Shown here: one piece after another, positions 1-15,100 of the stretch
Layout of the letters: each line of letters opens with the position of its first letter
Numbering within the stretch: position 1 is the first letter of the stretch
Assembly (NCBI GenBank): GCA_029582265.1
Contig: CM055828.1
Span: 13,055,777-13,119,776 of the forward strand
From: Zoroaster sp. YZ-2022
Taxonomy: Eukaryota > Echinodermata > Asteroidea > Forcipulatida > Zoroasteridae
Direction of reading: 5' to 3'
Length of the DNA stretch: 64,000 bases
Position numbers and translations under genes: made by a program
The notes under the pieces: model-generated
Told to the model about the DNA's origin: nothing
Seen by the model: only the letters and a program-made list of their open reading frames with translations
Database searches by the model: none

Positions 1-450
1 TGAACTTCATGTATTGAATGTACACCTGCAACATGAGAGAAAGAGAATTCAATGAAGGCGACTGATAAATAATCCGCTCTGCCAACAATTAGGGATTTCA
101 ACATTTAACCTTCATGTACTGACAAGAGAGAGAATTTAATGGTGGTGACGGATAGTTTTCAGAGGAAGCTCTGCCAACAATTAAATTTTATATGTTTTCA
201 AAATGGTATTCTGGAGACAATGAAAAGTAGTTTTATACGTAGAGAGAAATTCAATGAAGGTGACTGATAATTTGTAACCAGCTCCGCCAACAATTAGGGC
301 TTATGTTTTCAAAATTTAACCTTCATGTACTGACAAGAGAGAGAATTTAATGGTGGTGACTTATAATTTCCAAGGAAGCTCTGCCCAAAAATTAGGTTTA
401 TATTTTCCAAATGGTATTCTAGAGTCAACAAAAGGTAATTTTATACATAT
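1..450. repeat. Tandem repeat, about 208-bp period
   Basis: Blocks containing ttaaccttcatgtactgac, agagagaatttaatggtggt and ctctgccaacaatta recur about 208 bases apart (near 105 and 313), with half-period copies near 45 and 245. The array begins outside the window and lies inside CSTF3 or just beyond it. Confidence 0.7.
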
Positions 451-1141
451 ACATGTGTATATATATATATATATATTCAAAGGTGAGGTTCAATTTAAAA
501 AAGTGTAAAGCTGATGAAGGTATTAATCTTCCCTAGAAATAATTGTGTCCGACGTGATGCCATTATTTCAGAAAAGTGAAATAATTCCCAGTTCGAATTT
601 AGGAAAGAGGACTCAATTTGTTATTGTGAATTGTACAATGCAATATATGCTGAAACTTTCACAGGTTGGTCGTTTCATGTATATTTTGATTCAAAGAAAG
701 TATTAAGCTTACTCACAGAAGCGGCTTTTGACAAACATTACCAATGCTGTACCTTCCCATTCAAGCCAGAACACACTTATGGCAAACATAAATTCTTTAT
801 ATGCATCCATACTTCATGAAGATCAAGAACTAGATATAGAACTGAATTAGTTGACAAATTTGATGTGATAATTGTGAAAATTCCTATACAATTCTGACCT
901 TTGAACCAATTGCTTCACCAGCCATAATGGTGATCAATTGACCTTTATCATGGTACAGCCATCTCGTTTTTCTTCCATTCAAATCAATGTTAAACCAAAC
1001 AGAGGCTAAGAGGGAAACAGTCTGGTCCTTTTTTGTATAATGAGATTTATCATTATCATTGTCATCGGGTATACAGGGAATCTGACCAAGATGGCTGCAG
1101 TGTGATCAAGGTCTATTGACACTTGTTTTGTATTTTCTCTA
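451..1141. other. Intronic stretch, no gene seen
   Basis: A short TA microsatellite (about 463-475) and a fragment of a dispersed repeat (gctgaaactttcacaggttg at about 650) are all that stands out. Confidence 0.5.
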
Positions 1142-1403
1142 TTAACCCTAACCACCCCATATCCTCTAAAATCCTCCAAGGGGTACTTTTATAAGGACAA
1201 ATTCAACACTGTTGGAAACTGGTACTTTCGGTTTCACCTCCTCAAATGAGAAGTACTGTACAGGCCATAAGTGCTGAATATGAAAGATCAACGAAAATGC
1301 ATGGTGCATTTTGAAGATAAGGGCCTGTTACCAAAAGTGCACTGGAGGATTGTGGAGGATTGAAGAAGGTTCCTAGCGAGAATACCTAGGGGTTTAGGGT
1401 TAA
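1142..1403. mobile_element. TTAA-flanked MITE, family A
   Basis: Begins TTAACCCTAACCACCCC and ends with the inverse (ggggtttagggttaa). TTAA at both ends fits a piggyBac-type target duplication. The interior has inverted aatcctccaa / tggaggatt blocks and no coding capacity. Three more copies lie at 13328, 17499 and 23428. Confidence 0.75.
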
Positions 1404-1473
1404 TGAAAGAACAACAGATGGAAATAAAGCCTCTTTTACCCCACCTTTCCCAAATATGTCATCTGAGACCTAC

Positions 1474-1548
1474 CAGTGTCGGGTCGATATCTTCAATGGC
1501 TAGAAGTCTCTTGTAGATGTTGTGGACTTTTTCATATTTCATTCGACC
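1474..1548 (-). CDS. CSTF3: CSTF3 exon (last one in window)
   Basis: A 75-nt, 25-codon exon: [16 protein letters not shown] then AIEDIDPTL, phase 0-0. The acceptor is aatttcag and the donor is CTG|GTAGGT. The next exon, expected to begin with a VYIQYMKFARR-like sequence, is not in the window. Confidence 0.95.
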
Positions 1549-3104
1549 CTGAAATTAAGATGGGAATAAGTACTTCAAATCAAACAGAAGTCTGGTTTTC
1601 TTCTCACATCTAAAACTGAACATTGTCTTTAATAAAGAACTGCATTGCTTAAGCCATTTTTGAGGACTCCTTGGTTTCATAAACGGAAAGATTTCAAATT
1701 AGTAATAATTGTCGAGAACAAACATGTATTAACCTGATCAAAGAAACAAATTCTGCAGACAAGTATTGCCATAACATTCTATAAGCTCTTTTTTTATTAA
1801 TGAATTCACCCTATGTATTGAGTTGCTTCGGAGCATAGTGTCTCTCAATGAAGAGGAACGAGTTCGATTCCACGTGATGCTGGATTTTTACAAAATAATC
1901 ATTATTATTATTCTGTGTATGATTGTTTTAACCAGTTCGCATCGGAGGCCGTGTATACACGCATTTTTTTTTGGAACCGGGGATCGGAGAGCGTCTAAAC
2001 ACGCATTCCGATTTTTGTGTGTGTTACCGGGAGACTTGTCAACACGCCACACGTGGCGTGCCGTCGTGGCAGCTGACTTGTATACACGCAATCGTTTTTC
2101 AGAGTCCATGGGGTCACAGTTCGGTGGCCCCGGACAAAAGGCACTGCAAGCAATGAACGAGTTCACTCTTTTTGTTGATTTTTGCGTAATCCCTTTATCC
2201 AAGACCTGTTCCTTTGACGTACCAGCCAAGAATTTGTAAAGACGGATTTATATCCATTGTTTACAAGGCCTTTCCTCTCTCACCCGGTATGCCGTCTGTT
2301 CGACTGGGCGCTGGTCGCTAATAGGCCGTTGCATCGGAGCTTGCCAACGGTCTAATTGTGCTGAACAAACACAATCGTAATTAAAAAACTAGCCATTTAA
2401 TTCTCGAAATGTCAACGAGTAAAGGTGTTTATTTGGGTGTCCGGACTTAGTTTCATTGACAAAAAAAATTATTAATGGCTAGAAATTTTTTCTGATTTTT
2501 CACTGAAAATAAACCCGCACGGTGAACCGGAAAAAAATACATATTCCCGACGTGAACTGGTTTTAAAAGGAAGGTTGTGTCCACAATCCATTTTTAGCAT
2601 ACAAATGCACAGGGTGGTCATGTGTAGAAAAGCAAATCCTGTCTCCAAAAAAAAAACAATGCGACCCGATACCACAAAAATGAAGTGTGCATCTGTCAAA
2701 ATTGGGAGTTTCCACAATCTGTAGAAAAATAAATTTCCAACAATATCTAATACTTGGGGGTGTACAAGTCAATAAAATCAATCAAAAATTTGTAAGGTCA
2801 TACCGACAAATAAAAATATGTGACTTCACACTCCTATCATGAGAACAGGTTACATATATGCTGCTTTATTGGGGCTTGGCCGTGAAACTGATACTAACCT
2901 CTTCAAAGTCTGTGTATGCAAAGTATATGAGCATACTCTTCTTCATCAGGGTTTGTATTGCTCTCTCATAGATAGCTGCCGCCTCATCGCTGAACACTTT
3001 GGCATTATTCATATCCTGAAATGTATATAATAATAATAAATAATGTATCAGATGTATCAGATGTATCAGATGTATCAGATGTATCAGATGTATCAGATGT
3101 ATCA

Positions 3105-3170
<66 letters not shown>

Positions 3171-6100
3171 TTGGCTGGATTATTAACTGGGTAGTTGGTT
3201 GGTTGGTTGTTTGTTTGTTTGTTTGGGCAGCTTGGTGGTCGCCCTTGTTGGTTGGTCAATGATTGACTTGTTGTTTGAAATGGTGTTTGATAGTTGGTTT
3301 TGATTGGTTAGTTGATTTGTTGGCCAAGCGGTTGGTTGGCTGGCCAGTTGCTTACTGTAGATGGTCACTTAATTTTCTTAGTAGACTGTTTTCTAACATA
3401 CTTGACAAATACCAAACATAGATGCCCAAATATTCACAAATATTTCCTATCCTGTCAATATCAAAATACCCAAACCAGATGGGAGTAATACTTACGCCTT
3501 TTTCGGCAAAGGATTTGCTTGAGTTCTCAAGGTAGAGGGCAGCCTCATACCAGACATCGGGGTGGTGACCGAGACATAACAGACACTGCTCATAGGCAAA
3601 CATCACTGCAGACAAAAGGGAAGGAAAAGGTTAGTATTCAATAATATTGATGTCATGAAAACACTTGAATAAGGGTGTCACGTTGGTATCTCCTTTTTGA
3701 TTACCCTGGGCCCAGGGGCCAGCTCTGTTCAACAGTATGTGCAACCCATTCATAAGGATTGGAACTCAACTTATCTACCCCAAAGGGATGCTAGGCCGAG
3801 TTGACCCCACCAGGATTTGAACTTGAGTCTTGTGATTTTTTAGAGTCAAGTTGTCTATGATGGAACTTTTCCCGGACTAAACTTTTCTTCACTTTCCAGA
3901 GGGCAGGGGAAACATCTATAAAAAAATCCATAATGTTTCTGAGAATAATTATTTCAAATCTGTAAAAAAAAAAAATTGTTTTTGTTGTCAAGATAGATTA
4001 AATAAATAGAAGTTTGTGTCACCTCTCTTTGTCATTAGTGTCTGGTCTTCTGTTCTGGTTGGGTTGGTCTTCTCCCAATTGATATATTTCTTCCAGAGTT
4101 CGACCTGTTTGGCTTCCTCAAGGGTCCCTGTGGGTGGAACTGCGGGGTTGTTGCGATTCAGACCTTTAGTGACAGCTTCATATTCCTAAGAGAGGAACGG
4201 GGGGAGGAGAATTCAAATATTTGTGTTAACTTTGGTATATGCATGTCGCTCCTTTTTTCCTATATTTTGTCCGAGTTGAACCTGCTCGGATTTGAACTAG
4301 AGTTTTTGTGACGTTTTTGTGACTGCAAGTTTAAGGCAGTCTATACCATTCTTAAAAAAACATAAAATATGATCACAATTCACACAGAGTGGAATCAGGG
4401 GCGAATCATGGGTCTAAAAAAAATGGAGCCACGTCGAAAAAAAGAGGGGCACACACACAAATGGTAAATTTACATGCACTGTGATAAAAAAACTGGGGGT
4501 GCACATTCCCCCGGCCCCTGCCCCCCCCCCCCCCCCCCCCTTTGATCTGCCAATGAGCATAATGTAAATGACTAATAAAGCAGAATTCCATGAAGGACAA
4601 TTGTTATACTTGTGTTGCTTGATTATATTGTTTTTTTTTTTTTTACCTTAGCAACTCTTCTGGCATTCATGTAACTGCGGCTTCTGTCATCGATCATTTT
4701 CTTCGCAATGATGGGGTTTATTCCCTGAAAAACAAAAGATTATCAAAGACCATTCTCAAAGCTGGAGTTAAAGGGAAGGTACATCATTGGTATTTGGTAA
4801 GATGCATTTATTTCAACCCTCTCGTTTTCAAGATATATATCATAAAACTAACCAGTGAAAATTTCATCACAATAGGTGCTCACGTTTTTGAGAAAACAAT
4901 GAAAAACTGTGACTTTTTTTTCCTGTAATTCCTGTTTTTTCTAAGATGAAAAGCACTTTTACAAGTGTCCCAACTTCACACAATATTTTAAACAACCCAT
5001 TGAGGCCACTCCAAGCTGTTGCAGTTGTTGCCAGTGTCCTCATATATATGGTTACCCTTCTGTGCGCTGTCACACCACTGAGATTGCAGGGTAAAGTGGT
5101 CTCCCATTGATACATTGTAGGCCATACTAAAATATGTTCAAAAAACCAGCTACAACCAGCTGTAACCTGACCATGTATTTTTACTGTAAACACACCTACA
5201 CATAACCACTAAAGACTGTGGTTTGTAATCGCCTTCAGTGTGTGTTGTGTATATAATCGGAGATGGTGTAAAGGTTGGTGAAGAACATATTGGAAATTTA
5301 GTGCATCGGAGTGGCCTCCATGTGAAGTAGGATTAAAGTAAATAAAGTTGATGGTAATTACCAATTTTGTACCTTCCCTTATTTAAAGGGTTGATTAAGT
5401 TTGCAATTTTTTGCAGATGTTCTTGATGATTTCAGGCAGAAAGTTGTGGGATTGGAGCCATAAATGGAACAAAAAGAGAAACACTTTGGTTTGATATCAA
5501 TACGTACATTTTCATATGTGCAGTAATCCTTCCAGAAGATTTCTATGTTCACCATGGGGTTGACGACACCTCGCTGGTACACCCGACGTACGGCCGTTAT
5601 CCTCTGGTTCTCTGCATATGAGCCTTTGGCTTCACTAAAAAAAAATAAAAGAGAATGGAACAAAAGTTAGGAATCTAAATAGAAGGTACAACATTAGTTT
5701 TTGGAAATACATTGATTACATCACTCTAGTTTGTTTCATGAGATACAGCATAAAACTAACTTGTGAATGTTTCGTCACAATAGATGCTCACATATTACAA
5801 GAACAAAAAATGGTTTCAGACAGAATCATTTCTCAGGATGATTTAAACTTGTACGTATCAACTTGACATCAAGTAAAGCTTTTACAGGTAGATTATAATT
5901 TGTAAAATTGTTGATCTGGTAATTACCAATGTTGTACCTTCCCTTTTACAGTAATTTATTTCCATTTTAGGAAAACAGAGCTGTACCGACTCAAAACAAA
6001 AATACTGATGAAATAGCAAACCACAGCTAATAACATGCACCTTTAGGTCAATTACTTCCCCTGAAATTTACTTCCCCTGAACAGAACAAGGCAAATAGAA

Positions 6101-9100
6101 ATATACCGGTTAAAAACAAAATTGCAGCGCAACACAAAATAAAAATGCATCTGTAAAGATATCCTAGTAAGAAATTATTATGAGAAACTATACTTAAAAA
6201 AATCAATTTCTAATAAATAAAAAAAAGAGAGAGGAATTGTCATGAATAAACTTACGCCCCCTTGAGGTACAGGACATAGTCCGACCAGATCTGGTAGGAG
6301 TATATATCCATGCCCATCTTGTCCAAGGCAAAGTCATACGCTTGGGCCATCTTCTCTCTGTACGAGGCCAGACTGCCTTTTGTCTCCTTCACGTAGGAGA
6401 GGTAACACTTCCACAGGTCAATATTCAGCACTTTCATCAGACACCGCTGGAACAGCTTGTGGTGGGGGGAAATTTGCAAGAAAAAGACCTACTGCTAAAA
6501 CACGCTCTTAGATTTCACTGCTAATGGTTTGTTGATAGCTTTTCAGTAGGTGGGTCTCGTGAAGATAGGAAAAGATCTTCCAAACCATTTTCCCCAAAAT
6601 GCTTACGTTCTGACTAGACAAGGATTCTCTCTCGATACATAACGTGATTTAGCTTTGGACAAATTCTGAACAAGTGATACAATGAAAGTAGTGATGTCAC
6701 TATTGGAAATTTGGGGAAATTTTAAATGATGGAAATTTTATCTGAATGTAAAGGTCAAACAAAATATCCATCCAAAATACTTGTCGTTGTGAGAGAAGTA
6801 TATCACTATGTGGTAAGGTTCTTTACCTTGGTTTAAATATTCTGAACAGTTACATTGAATATAGCTATCCCGTTCAAGGGCCAAAGGATGGACTTTTGTT
6901 TTCATATATACAGGTATTACTGCTTTAAGTATGGTTCTATGCTTGATCGACTAAATAAGTGTTGATATTTTGCCTGTATCCCTTTTTCCAAAATTTTCTT
7001 AGCAATTCAAGAACCTCTAAAACAGAAGGTGGAATTGACCAATTTGTATCCTTGGTGGGATTTTGGGGTAATTTGGGTTCCAGTCAGAATAAAATATTTT
7101 GTAATACATAATTAAAAAAAGAAAACCCTGTAAGCCTCAATGAGCTCAAACTTTGATGGGATTGATTTTTAAAAACTGATTTCTCTGTTCCTACAAACAA
7201 CTATAATGATTGTGGTGGTAGCTACATTGTGTACATGTAGGATAAACTAAAACACAAAATGAAATTTTTTTGACTGAAAATCTTCTGAAAGCTGAAAGTG
7301 TATAGAGATTGACGCCAACACTTCACAAAAAACAAGTCTTCAATCAAACAGCATAAACACAACTTAATTCTTTATTCACTGACATTACTGTATGGTTTAA
7401 AGCTGTACGTGTACAATCTTAAAAACTTCAAAATGCTGGCCCAGCAAACGGAATTAACATGTCAACATTCTACTAAATTGGGCATGATATTTTAATAACT
7501 TTCACATCAGAAACTTGAAAGCAAACATGCAACACTATGGCCTAGTAATTAACATATTTGATTGGAGTCTTCTGATGGCTAAGTCTTCACTATAGGCATG
7601 AAACTTAGCAAAAATGACTATCATACTTGTGGCATGAAGCAAGGAGCTTTGTCAATCCATAATGCTTTTCACCGCTAATGTCATGTCTGACCTGTGGACA
7701 GTTTACTCCCCAGATTGTTCTAGAAATGATACAAATTGGCTCAACAGACCATTCCACACAGCACTCAGTAATTTTGAAAAGTCCAATTCGCAGTGATCCA
7801 CATGGTCAACTTCTGAAAAAGTTTGTAAGTGTTAGTCAATATATTGAACGTTTCGTTGCCATTTTTCAGCATGGTAAATGCAAGATGTCCAGTTAATTTG
7901 ATTGAATCAACCTGTATAAGCAACTACAGCAACAGAGCAGAGGTTTCCACTGCAATCGATAATATCTAATGTGTTACTATGAGATTGGTCTAACGTAATG
8001 GACACTGTACGTGTAGTACAATTTTGGTATTGCAGTGGTATTGTCATTGACTTCAACTGTCTGTTACAAATTGTGCTGTATTCAACTACCAACACATCAT
8101 TTTTCTCTTGGAGCTTGTCACGTTTTAGACGTTTATAGACGTGTATGAATGTATGGCTGGATTGACAATGTGCCTTGAGATTCATATCACAGGAGTTGGT
8201 GCTTCATTTCCCATGGAACCATTTTGTCATCAAATTTGAAAACACCTGTATGACACGTGAAACACAAGACATAATAAAATATTGTTTCTTGGTCCACTCA
8301 CCTTCTCAACTTTTTCATAGTTCTTGCTTTTTATCTGAAAGAAGACGCAATTCATGACACAACTTTGGTTAGACAAATAAACAACAGAACACTGCAACCA
8401 TTACAATTATACGGTTTATTACAACAAGAGATATATGATATACATGTCAAGTCAATACACAATAGTCTCTGTCTGATCCATTATAATATTGTTCCTAAAA
8501 AAAACATGAGAAGCTGGAATTTACAATTAGGATATCTGATGGCCCTCCTGACATGTCCCTGTAGAAAAAATTTCCTTGAAATTATTTTTCAAAACATTTG
8601 CTAAGGTCTTACTCAAATTTAAAATTATTGTGGTTTTATTATCTGTGGCGCCACAAATATGATGTTAACTTAATAAAAGTTTAAACATCAGAATAAGAGA
8701 TTATAAATTCAAGTTTGTAAGCTTCATTTCAAAATACAGAATTCAATAGTTTGTCTAATATTACGTGTATGAATGGAAATAAAACAAACAAACAAACATC
8801 CCAACAACAAACAAACAATTTGTTAATAAAGGTACTATAGATATTTTAGTACATATTCATCTCATCTACAAGTCACAGTACACTCTTGATAAAGTTTGGT
8901 AATAATCCACTCATGACTTGTTGGGAAATCACACGTTGACCCTGCTTGACCTCAAATAACCAAACACCCCTCCTTCCAATTGAAAGTTATTAGAAAATAA
9001 GGAACCTTACAAGGGCATTTTAAAATAAAAGTTTAAACTGAAGGGCCTAGGAAATTCTTTCAATTCTAGGCACTCTCTGGATGCGATTCAAACATTTTCA

Positions 9101-12100
9101 GGACAGTTTTTGAAGTACAATTATTCCGGCTCATGATACAGTTGTGAGTAACCTTTTAATTTCCCAACCCAACCAATTATGAAACCCTGTATCTTCCCTT
9201 GGGGTTTATATAGGCTTTAAGGGGGTCTCTGATGAGACCCACAGGTTCCCTGATTGGGACAATAGGATTCCAATCACGATTATATGGTTGACAATAGACT
9301 TATCGGGAAGGTCCAACATTGGTAATGTCAGGGCAAACTGCTTCTACGAGTTTGAATCAAGATAACAAGAACTCGATTTCATAAAAACATTTCTCATATA
9401 TAGCATTTTTTGGGGTGGGGGGGGGGGGAAGAAATATTTGTGTGTGTGTGTGCATGTAGTGCTAATTTTGAAAAGCAATTGTTGATTTTTGATTAGCAAA
9501 TTGTTAATTTTGGATAGCATTTTTATTTGTAATATGAACCAAAAAGTTTCAGCTCCATGCAGAGTCCAAGTCATGAGACAAGTGTGAAAAACCATTCATA
9601 ATTTTTTACAGAAAATACTTTTTTTTATCAGGAAATCACCAATGTTGTACATTCCCATTAAGGCCAAATAAAAAGTCTCTGGTTTTTGGTTATCGGTCGG
9701 CTTCAAAATCGGTGCGGTGACAGGTTTTTTCTTTTTTTTTAGTAATCTTTTTTTTTTGCCAACAGGGAAACATATACAAAGTATGGTGGCTAAGAGAGGC
9801 CTCACAAATCAGGAAGACATTCATACCCCTATTTGATAAAGTTGTTTAAAACACAGCATGGCAGAAATCCAATCGATCCAGCAATTTTGGCTGCAATTGG
9901 ACGTCGTTTCATAGCACCAAAAAAACACATTTTAAATGCCGACGCACAGGTCTGAGGTGACATGCGCAGAGATCAGAAACCAGAGACTTTTTTTTAAGCC
10001 TAAGACAGGTGTCACTGTCAACAAAATTTCCTGATTGGAGCCCAATCGGGGACTGATATAGTTGACAATGACCCTCTTGAGCGCTATTTAAAAGGAAGCC
10101 ACCTGTGCATTTAAAAAACAAACATACAAATTATGTAAGTTGTTGAAGCAGGAAAGTGTCAGATCTGAGATCCCAAATGTGGCCGATTGGTGCCCTCAGT
10201 GGGTCTGATCAGGATATCCCCATTTGGATAGTCAAGCTCAATGGTTCATTTCATCTCTAAATATTTCTATTCGGATTGGAACCCTTTTTTGCCAATTCAA
10301 TATACATTGTAGCAACCACACTGAACAACAGTTACTCATGCTTTTCCTCAATTTTGTGTGTCCAGATTAACCTTTGTTTACTTACACAATAAGGCACAAG
10401 GAAACGTGAAAGGTGATCGCTAGCTAGACCAACATGCAATGATACTCATGAGCAGTAGACCACCCAATCAATGACCTAGACAGATTATGTTGCATCATTC
10501 TTAATAGTTATGAGCTGCTTACATGGAATATATTGTAACAGTGTGTCCCAAACACAGGACACTGTTATATATCCAACAAGGAACAACCACATTTGTGTAG
10601 ACCCAGTGATGTTCATTATAGTGGCATTGTTCTGTAAATAGTACAAAGGTTTCTATTCAAAATAATTCTCGACAAAATTAGATATTGGCCAACAATTTTT
10701 TTTTTAATGGCATCCATCAAAAGTGAAATAAATAAATAGCCAAGTTGGCTCATCAGGTGTTGCTTATTTCACATTTCATTGGCATGAAATGACCGAGAAT
10801 ACATTATTTCTATTACCTCCTGGATGGGATTCCAGTCTATCACAGGTTACTTCCCCCAGCTATTGCCAATACACATTTATACTCCTCGATTGGGAGAAGC
10901 AGTCATGGTAAAGTACATGTATCTTGCTCAAGGACACAAGTACTGTGGATGGCGGCCAGTACTTGAACCCACGTTCTGAGGATTGGCCCATCAGAACACA
11001 AGTCAAATGCATTCCCATTCATCAACAAGATTAACCCCGCCTGAATGAATGACCTCTGTCCTGCCAACCTTGCCACAGCCCTCCTTGGACCAAACAAGAA
11101 ATATTTGTCAAATAAGTTTCTGTGGACACAAAGGAAAACATTACATATGCCAAATTAAGTTGGTAACCCCCCCCCCAAAAAAAATTTTTCTTTAAAAAAA
11201 GATTTAAAGATAAATCACAAATCACACGATTTCTTTTTATCATTGGAATGACAATCAGTCTTATTGAAGCCTTATAAACACACTTAAAAACAACACATCT
11301 ATTGACACAAAAGTTATATTGGAAACCATTTTTTAATAAAAAAAATGGACTTCATCAGAAAGAAAAAAAAATCAACACAAAATTGCATTCAAATTCAATG
11401 TAGTGGAATAAAACATTAAGTAAATTTATTTTAAAACCTTTAGTTCACAGACTAATAGCAAAAACCTACTGTAAGTCTTTCGTCTAATTTGTTTGTAATG
11501 ACTATTATTTTAGTTTCTGAAAGCGGCTAAGATATTGACCAAACTCATGAGGTAAACAAACAATCTAGTTCATACTTCACGCAAATGCCAGGCTAGTTTT
11601 TATGTCATCAATTCACGGCGAATGATTCAAGCAGACTGAAATAAGTTCAACTCTTGCGAATCATTCTGAGTGAATCTCAGGTTTTGACATTGCATTTCAT
11701 TTCTCAACCGCGTGAAGTATAAAACCGGACATTTATTGAGGTAGAGCTGGATTTTCAGTATAGGTGTAATTGCACAATAAGTAATTATGCACAATGAACT
11801 TTTGCAAACTATCGTGCATCATGTTTACATGTATACGCACAGCCGCACACATGTCTATGTGTGCGACAAAATTTTAGTTGTCTCAGTAATGCTTCTTTGT
11901 TTGCCTCAACAGACTGGTGTATACAAATCAAGTTGATATTTGTAGTAATAACTTTAATTCAATATTTTTTTGTCATTTGGTTTAAATCACTATTGTCAAC
12001 AAAAATCATTGGATAATAAATTAAATGCAATGTTGTTTTTTTTAATTTGGTTTAACTCAGTACTGTCACAAAAAGTAAAATATGCAGAAACGTTTATTAA

Positions 12101-15100
12101 TCAAATGAATTTTTAATTTTATCAAGATCAATTCTGAAGAAAGTTAATAATAGATATGGTTCAAACTTACCCACACTGCCTGTATTGGAAAATGTGAATT
12201 TTTATTTAAAAAAATTAACCATGCAAAATATGGTGGGGAAATAAATGAGATCTGAATACTTGATCCCATTTACCAAAAAAAATTAGTAAAAAGCATTTTT
12301 TTTCAAATATTAAATAGTTGTAAAATGCAAGCATGAAGCATATGCATGGACATTACTTTTTTTCCCATTTTTTTCTTCTTTATTCATCCATGTGCTTCAT
12401 AAACAAACAAATAAACAAATAAACAAACCACTGACAAACAAATACATACTGAGCATCAAAAGAAACTTACCAAATCTTTGGAAGGACACTAATTAAAATC
12501 CTCCACGGAAAAATGAAAAATATTTGAACACAGGTAAACTTCAGTAATCTTCACTAAGCATGTGTCAAAAAATAAGATTACTGAAGTTTACCCGTGTTCA
12601 AATGTTTTTCATTTTTCCGTGGAGGATTTTAATGTGTCCTTCCAAAGATTTGATAAGTTTCTTTTGATGCTCAGTTTATATTAATTCAACAAAAGGAAAG
12701 TAAACATTATGGAATCCATATGAAGGTAGAACTTGTTTTTTCATGATTTTCGGTGCTATGTAAATTATATATTACATTCCAGCCCCAAATAAAGTACATG
12801 TATAATTGTTTATAGAAAACGTCAGTGGAGGGCAAAACCTCATTTTATTTAAATTAAATAAACAAGACGTCATACATGTAAATCAACTGTCAAGTTTTGG
12901 GTGAACTGATGGATGTAAGATGTACTCTGTGCTTTTTCATGACGCCAGTGCTCCTGTGAAACATTATTGCGTGCGTGTGTGCAATCATAATGTAAATGCT
13001 CCCAACCTGACTGCAACATTCTCTTAGTCAGATAATCTTGCGTGCCAATGATGATTGCACTCTTGCCCCAGCAGTGTTTCTGATTAGGGTTATTATTGAA
13101 AAGAACTTTAGAGTTCGTGTTTACTGGGCAATTTTCAAGTTTAAAATTTGGAACCTTGATAATTTGGGACATTGATAATTTCCTTTTTGAAAATTCAGTT
13201 CCATACATTTTTAACTTTAAAACCATGCTTATTTTGAGAAATGTGTCTTTTGTATTTGTTATCCTTTCCTTAAGTAAAAAAGAAATGTTCTGATGAAAAA
13301 TGATTTTAAAATCAAAAAAAAAATAGTTTAACACTAACCACCCCAAACATTTCAAACTCCAACAGCAGTGTTTGTTGGATTTTGATGTATACAGGGTACA
13401 GGAGACAGGGATACTTTGCATGGGGCCGGGTGTCCCAATTTCATCCAAGTCCAACATTTGGGTGGTATGTTTGCGCATGGCGCTGGATTTTGGCAGATTC
13501 AGGAATGATCTCCGCCAAAATAGCTAGGGGGTTAGGGTTAAAAACAAGTGCTGCTTTTTTTCACTATGATTTTCTCAAAATGAGACTAAATGTGTAAATT
13601 ATGAAAGAGATTATTGTTGACAACCTAATGCTCTTCTCATCTTACTAGCTCACTCATATTCTCCTCTTGACGTTATTGGTGAATCCAGGAGGGGTAAAAG
13701 GGATATGGTCATATCACCCCCCCCCCCCCCAATCACATTTCTGATGAACATCTCAATGTATGATTTTGATTTGTAGCACAAAGCAATATGCAAAATTCCC
13801 AATTTGCATATCAAAAATCAAGATTTGCTATTCTAAACGAGTACAGATGTACGTACACTTCTGACAATGCTTTGTGCTAGGCAATAAATAGCAATAGTTT
13901 GGAACAAAATTTCTGCCTGCTGCTGTCAGCATTATTACAACAGCAACAATACCAACATCTGGCCTCTACCCCCCACCCCTTTTATGACCATCCTGGATCA
14001 GGCTCTCATTCTTTCTCTCTGTCCATCACAAAAAAATATTTATTCCTTTTGGGGATTGTTTACGTACAAATCTCACATCCATTGGCAAAAAAATTATATA
14101 TATATTTTGAATTAAGATTTTTTTTTAAACATTATCCCTTTTAACCCTTCTACTACTACAAGGGTCAAAATCTGTCAAAATGTTGATATATTTGCAAAGT
14201 ATAATGTAGTAAGTACATTTACAGGTCAAAATGAGTCGAAAGTTTTGACTGGTAAAAGCATTGTCTGGTATTGTTCAGAGTGGTCAAAATGACAGTAAAA
14301 ACCAGTCAAAAAATGCCTCTGTGTGCACATTTGGGTCAACAGTCAAAACAGGCAGCTGACTGATTTGGACCTCTATAGCAACTTCCCACTAAAGTGCAGC
14401 TCCAGTAGGAGGCTTAAAGTGTTTTGTTATGTTCATGTATTTGGTCTGCTTGTCTGTGTGAAATGATTGTTTTGTCAACGATTGTCTAATGTGAGTGTTA
14501 TGCCTCATTGGCAACAGATACAGCAGGAAATACTGCCTTATCAGCGGTTGAAATTAACGCTAGACCACTAGTGGTTTTAGCAGCGTGACTACGAGCTGCT
14601 GGGTTTTGGATAGTACAAAATACGGATGCCACATTTACACTTTTTTCAAGACTAAAAAAATGACTAGTAAAATTTGGACATAACTAGTCCTGTGGGCTAC
14701 CATAAAATTAAAATTAATTTCAACCCCTGCTTATGGAAGAAATGTTTTTGAAACGTTCTCTCTCCCATGCCTTTTGATCAATTTAACCTTCGTCACGAAG
14801 GATAAAAAATAAAAATATATATTACTTTATATACATTCTTAGGCATCTTCATAAAGTCTGTAATAATGATTATACAGATTGTTATTCATCATCAAAAATA
14901 CTACAAAATCAATTAAAACAAATAACCCACAAATCCCAGGACATGGACTGTTCATGAACCCTCTGATCTGAGGAAGGGAAACTACTGCCCGTTACGTCAA
15001 CCCTGAACCCATGTATTTGTGTGTCAAACCCTACTGGTAAAAGTCATGCAAGAATGAGACTCGACACAAGAAATGGAGGCAGGAGGCAAAATAACTTCAC

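Noticed and set aside
1823..2239. 138-codon plus ORF with an overlapping minus ORF
   Set aside because: Open on both strands in a CpG-richer repeat-like island inside a CSTF3 intron; no protein similarity I can support.
3005..3259. Minus-strand ORF with Ser-Gln-Pro-Ala repeats
   Set aside because: It is only the translation of the GGCT microsatellite and the nonamer array, and overlaps a confirmed intron.
12870..13478. 202-codon minus ORF
   Set aside because: It overlaps a TTAA MITE and dispersed repeat DNA, has low-complexity AT-driven composition and no recognisable motif.
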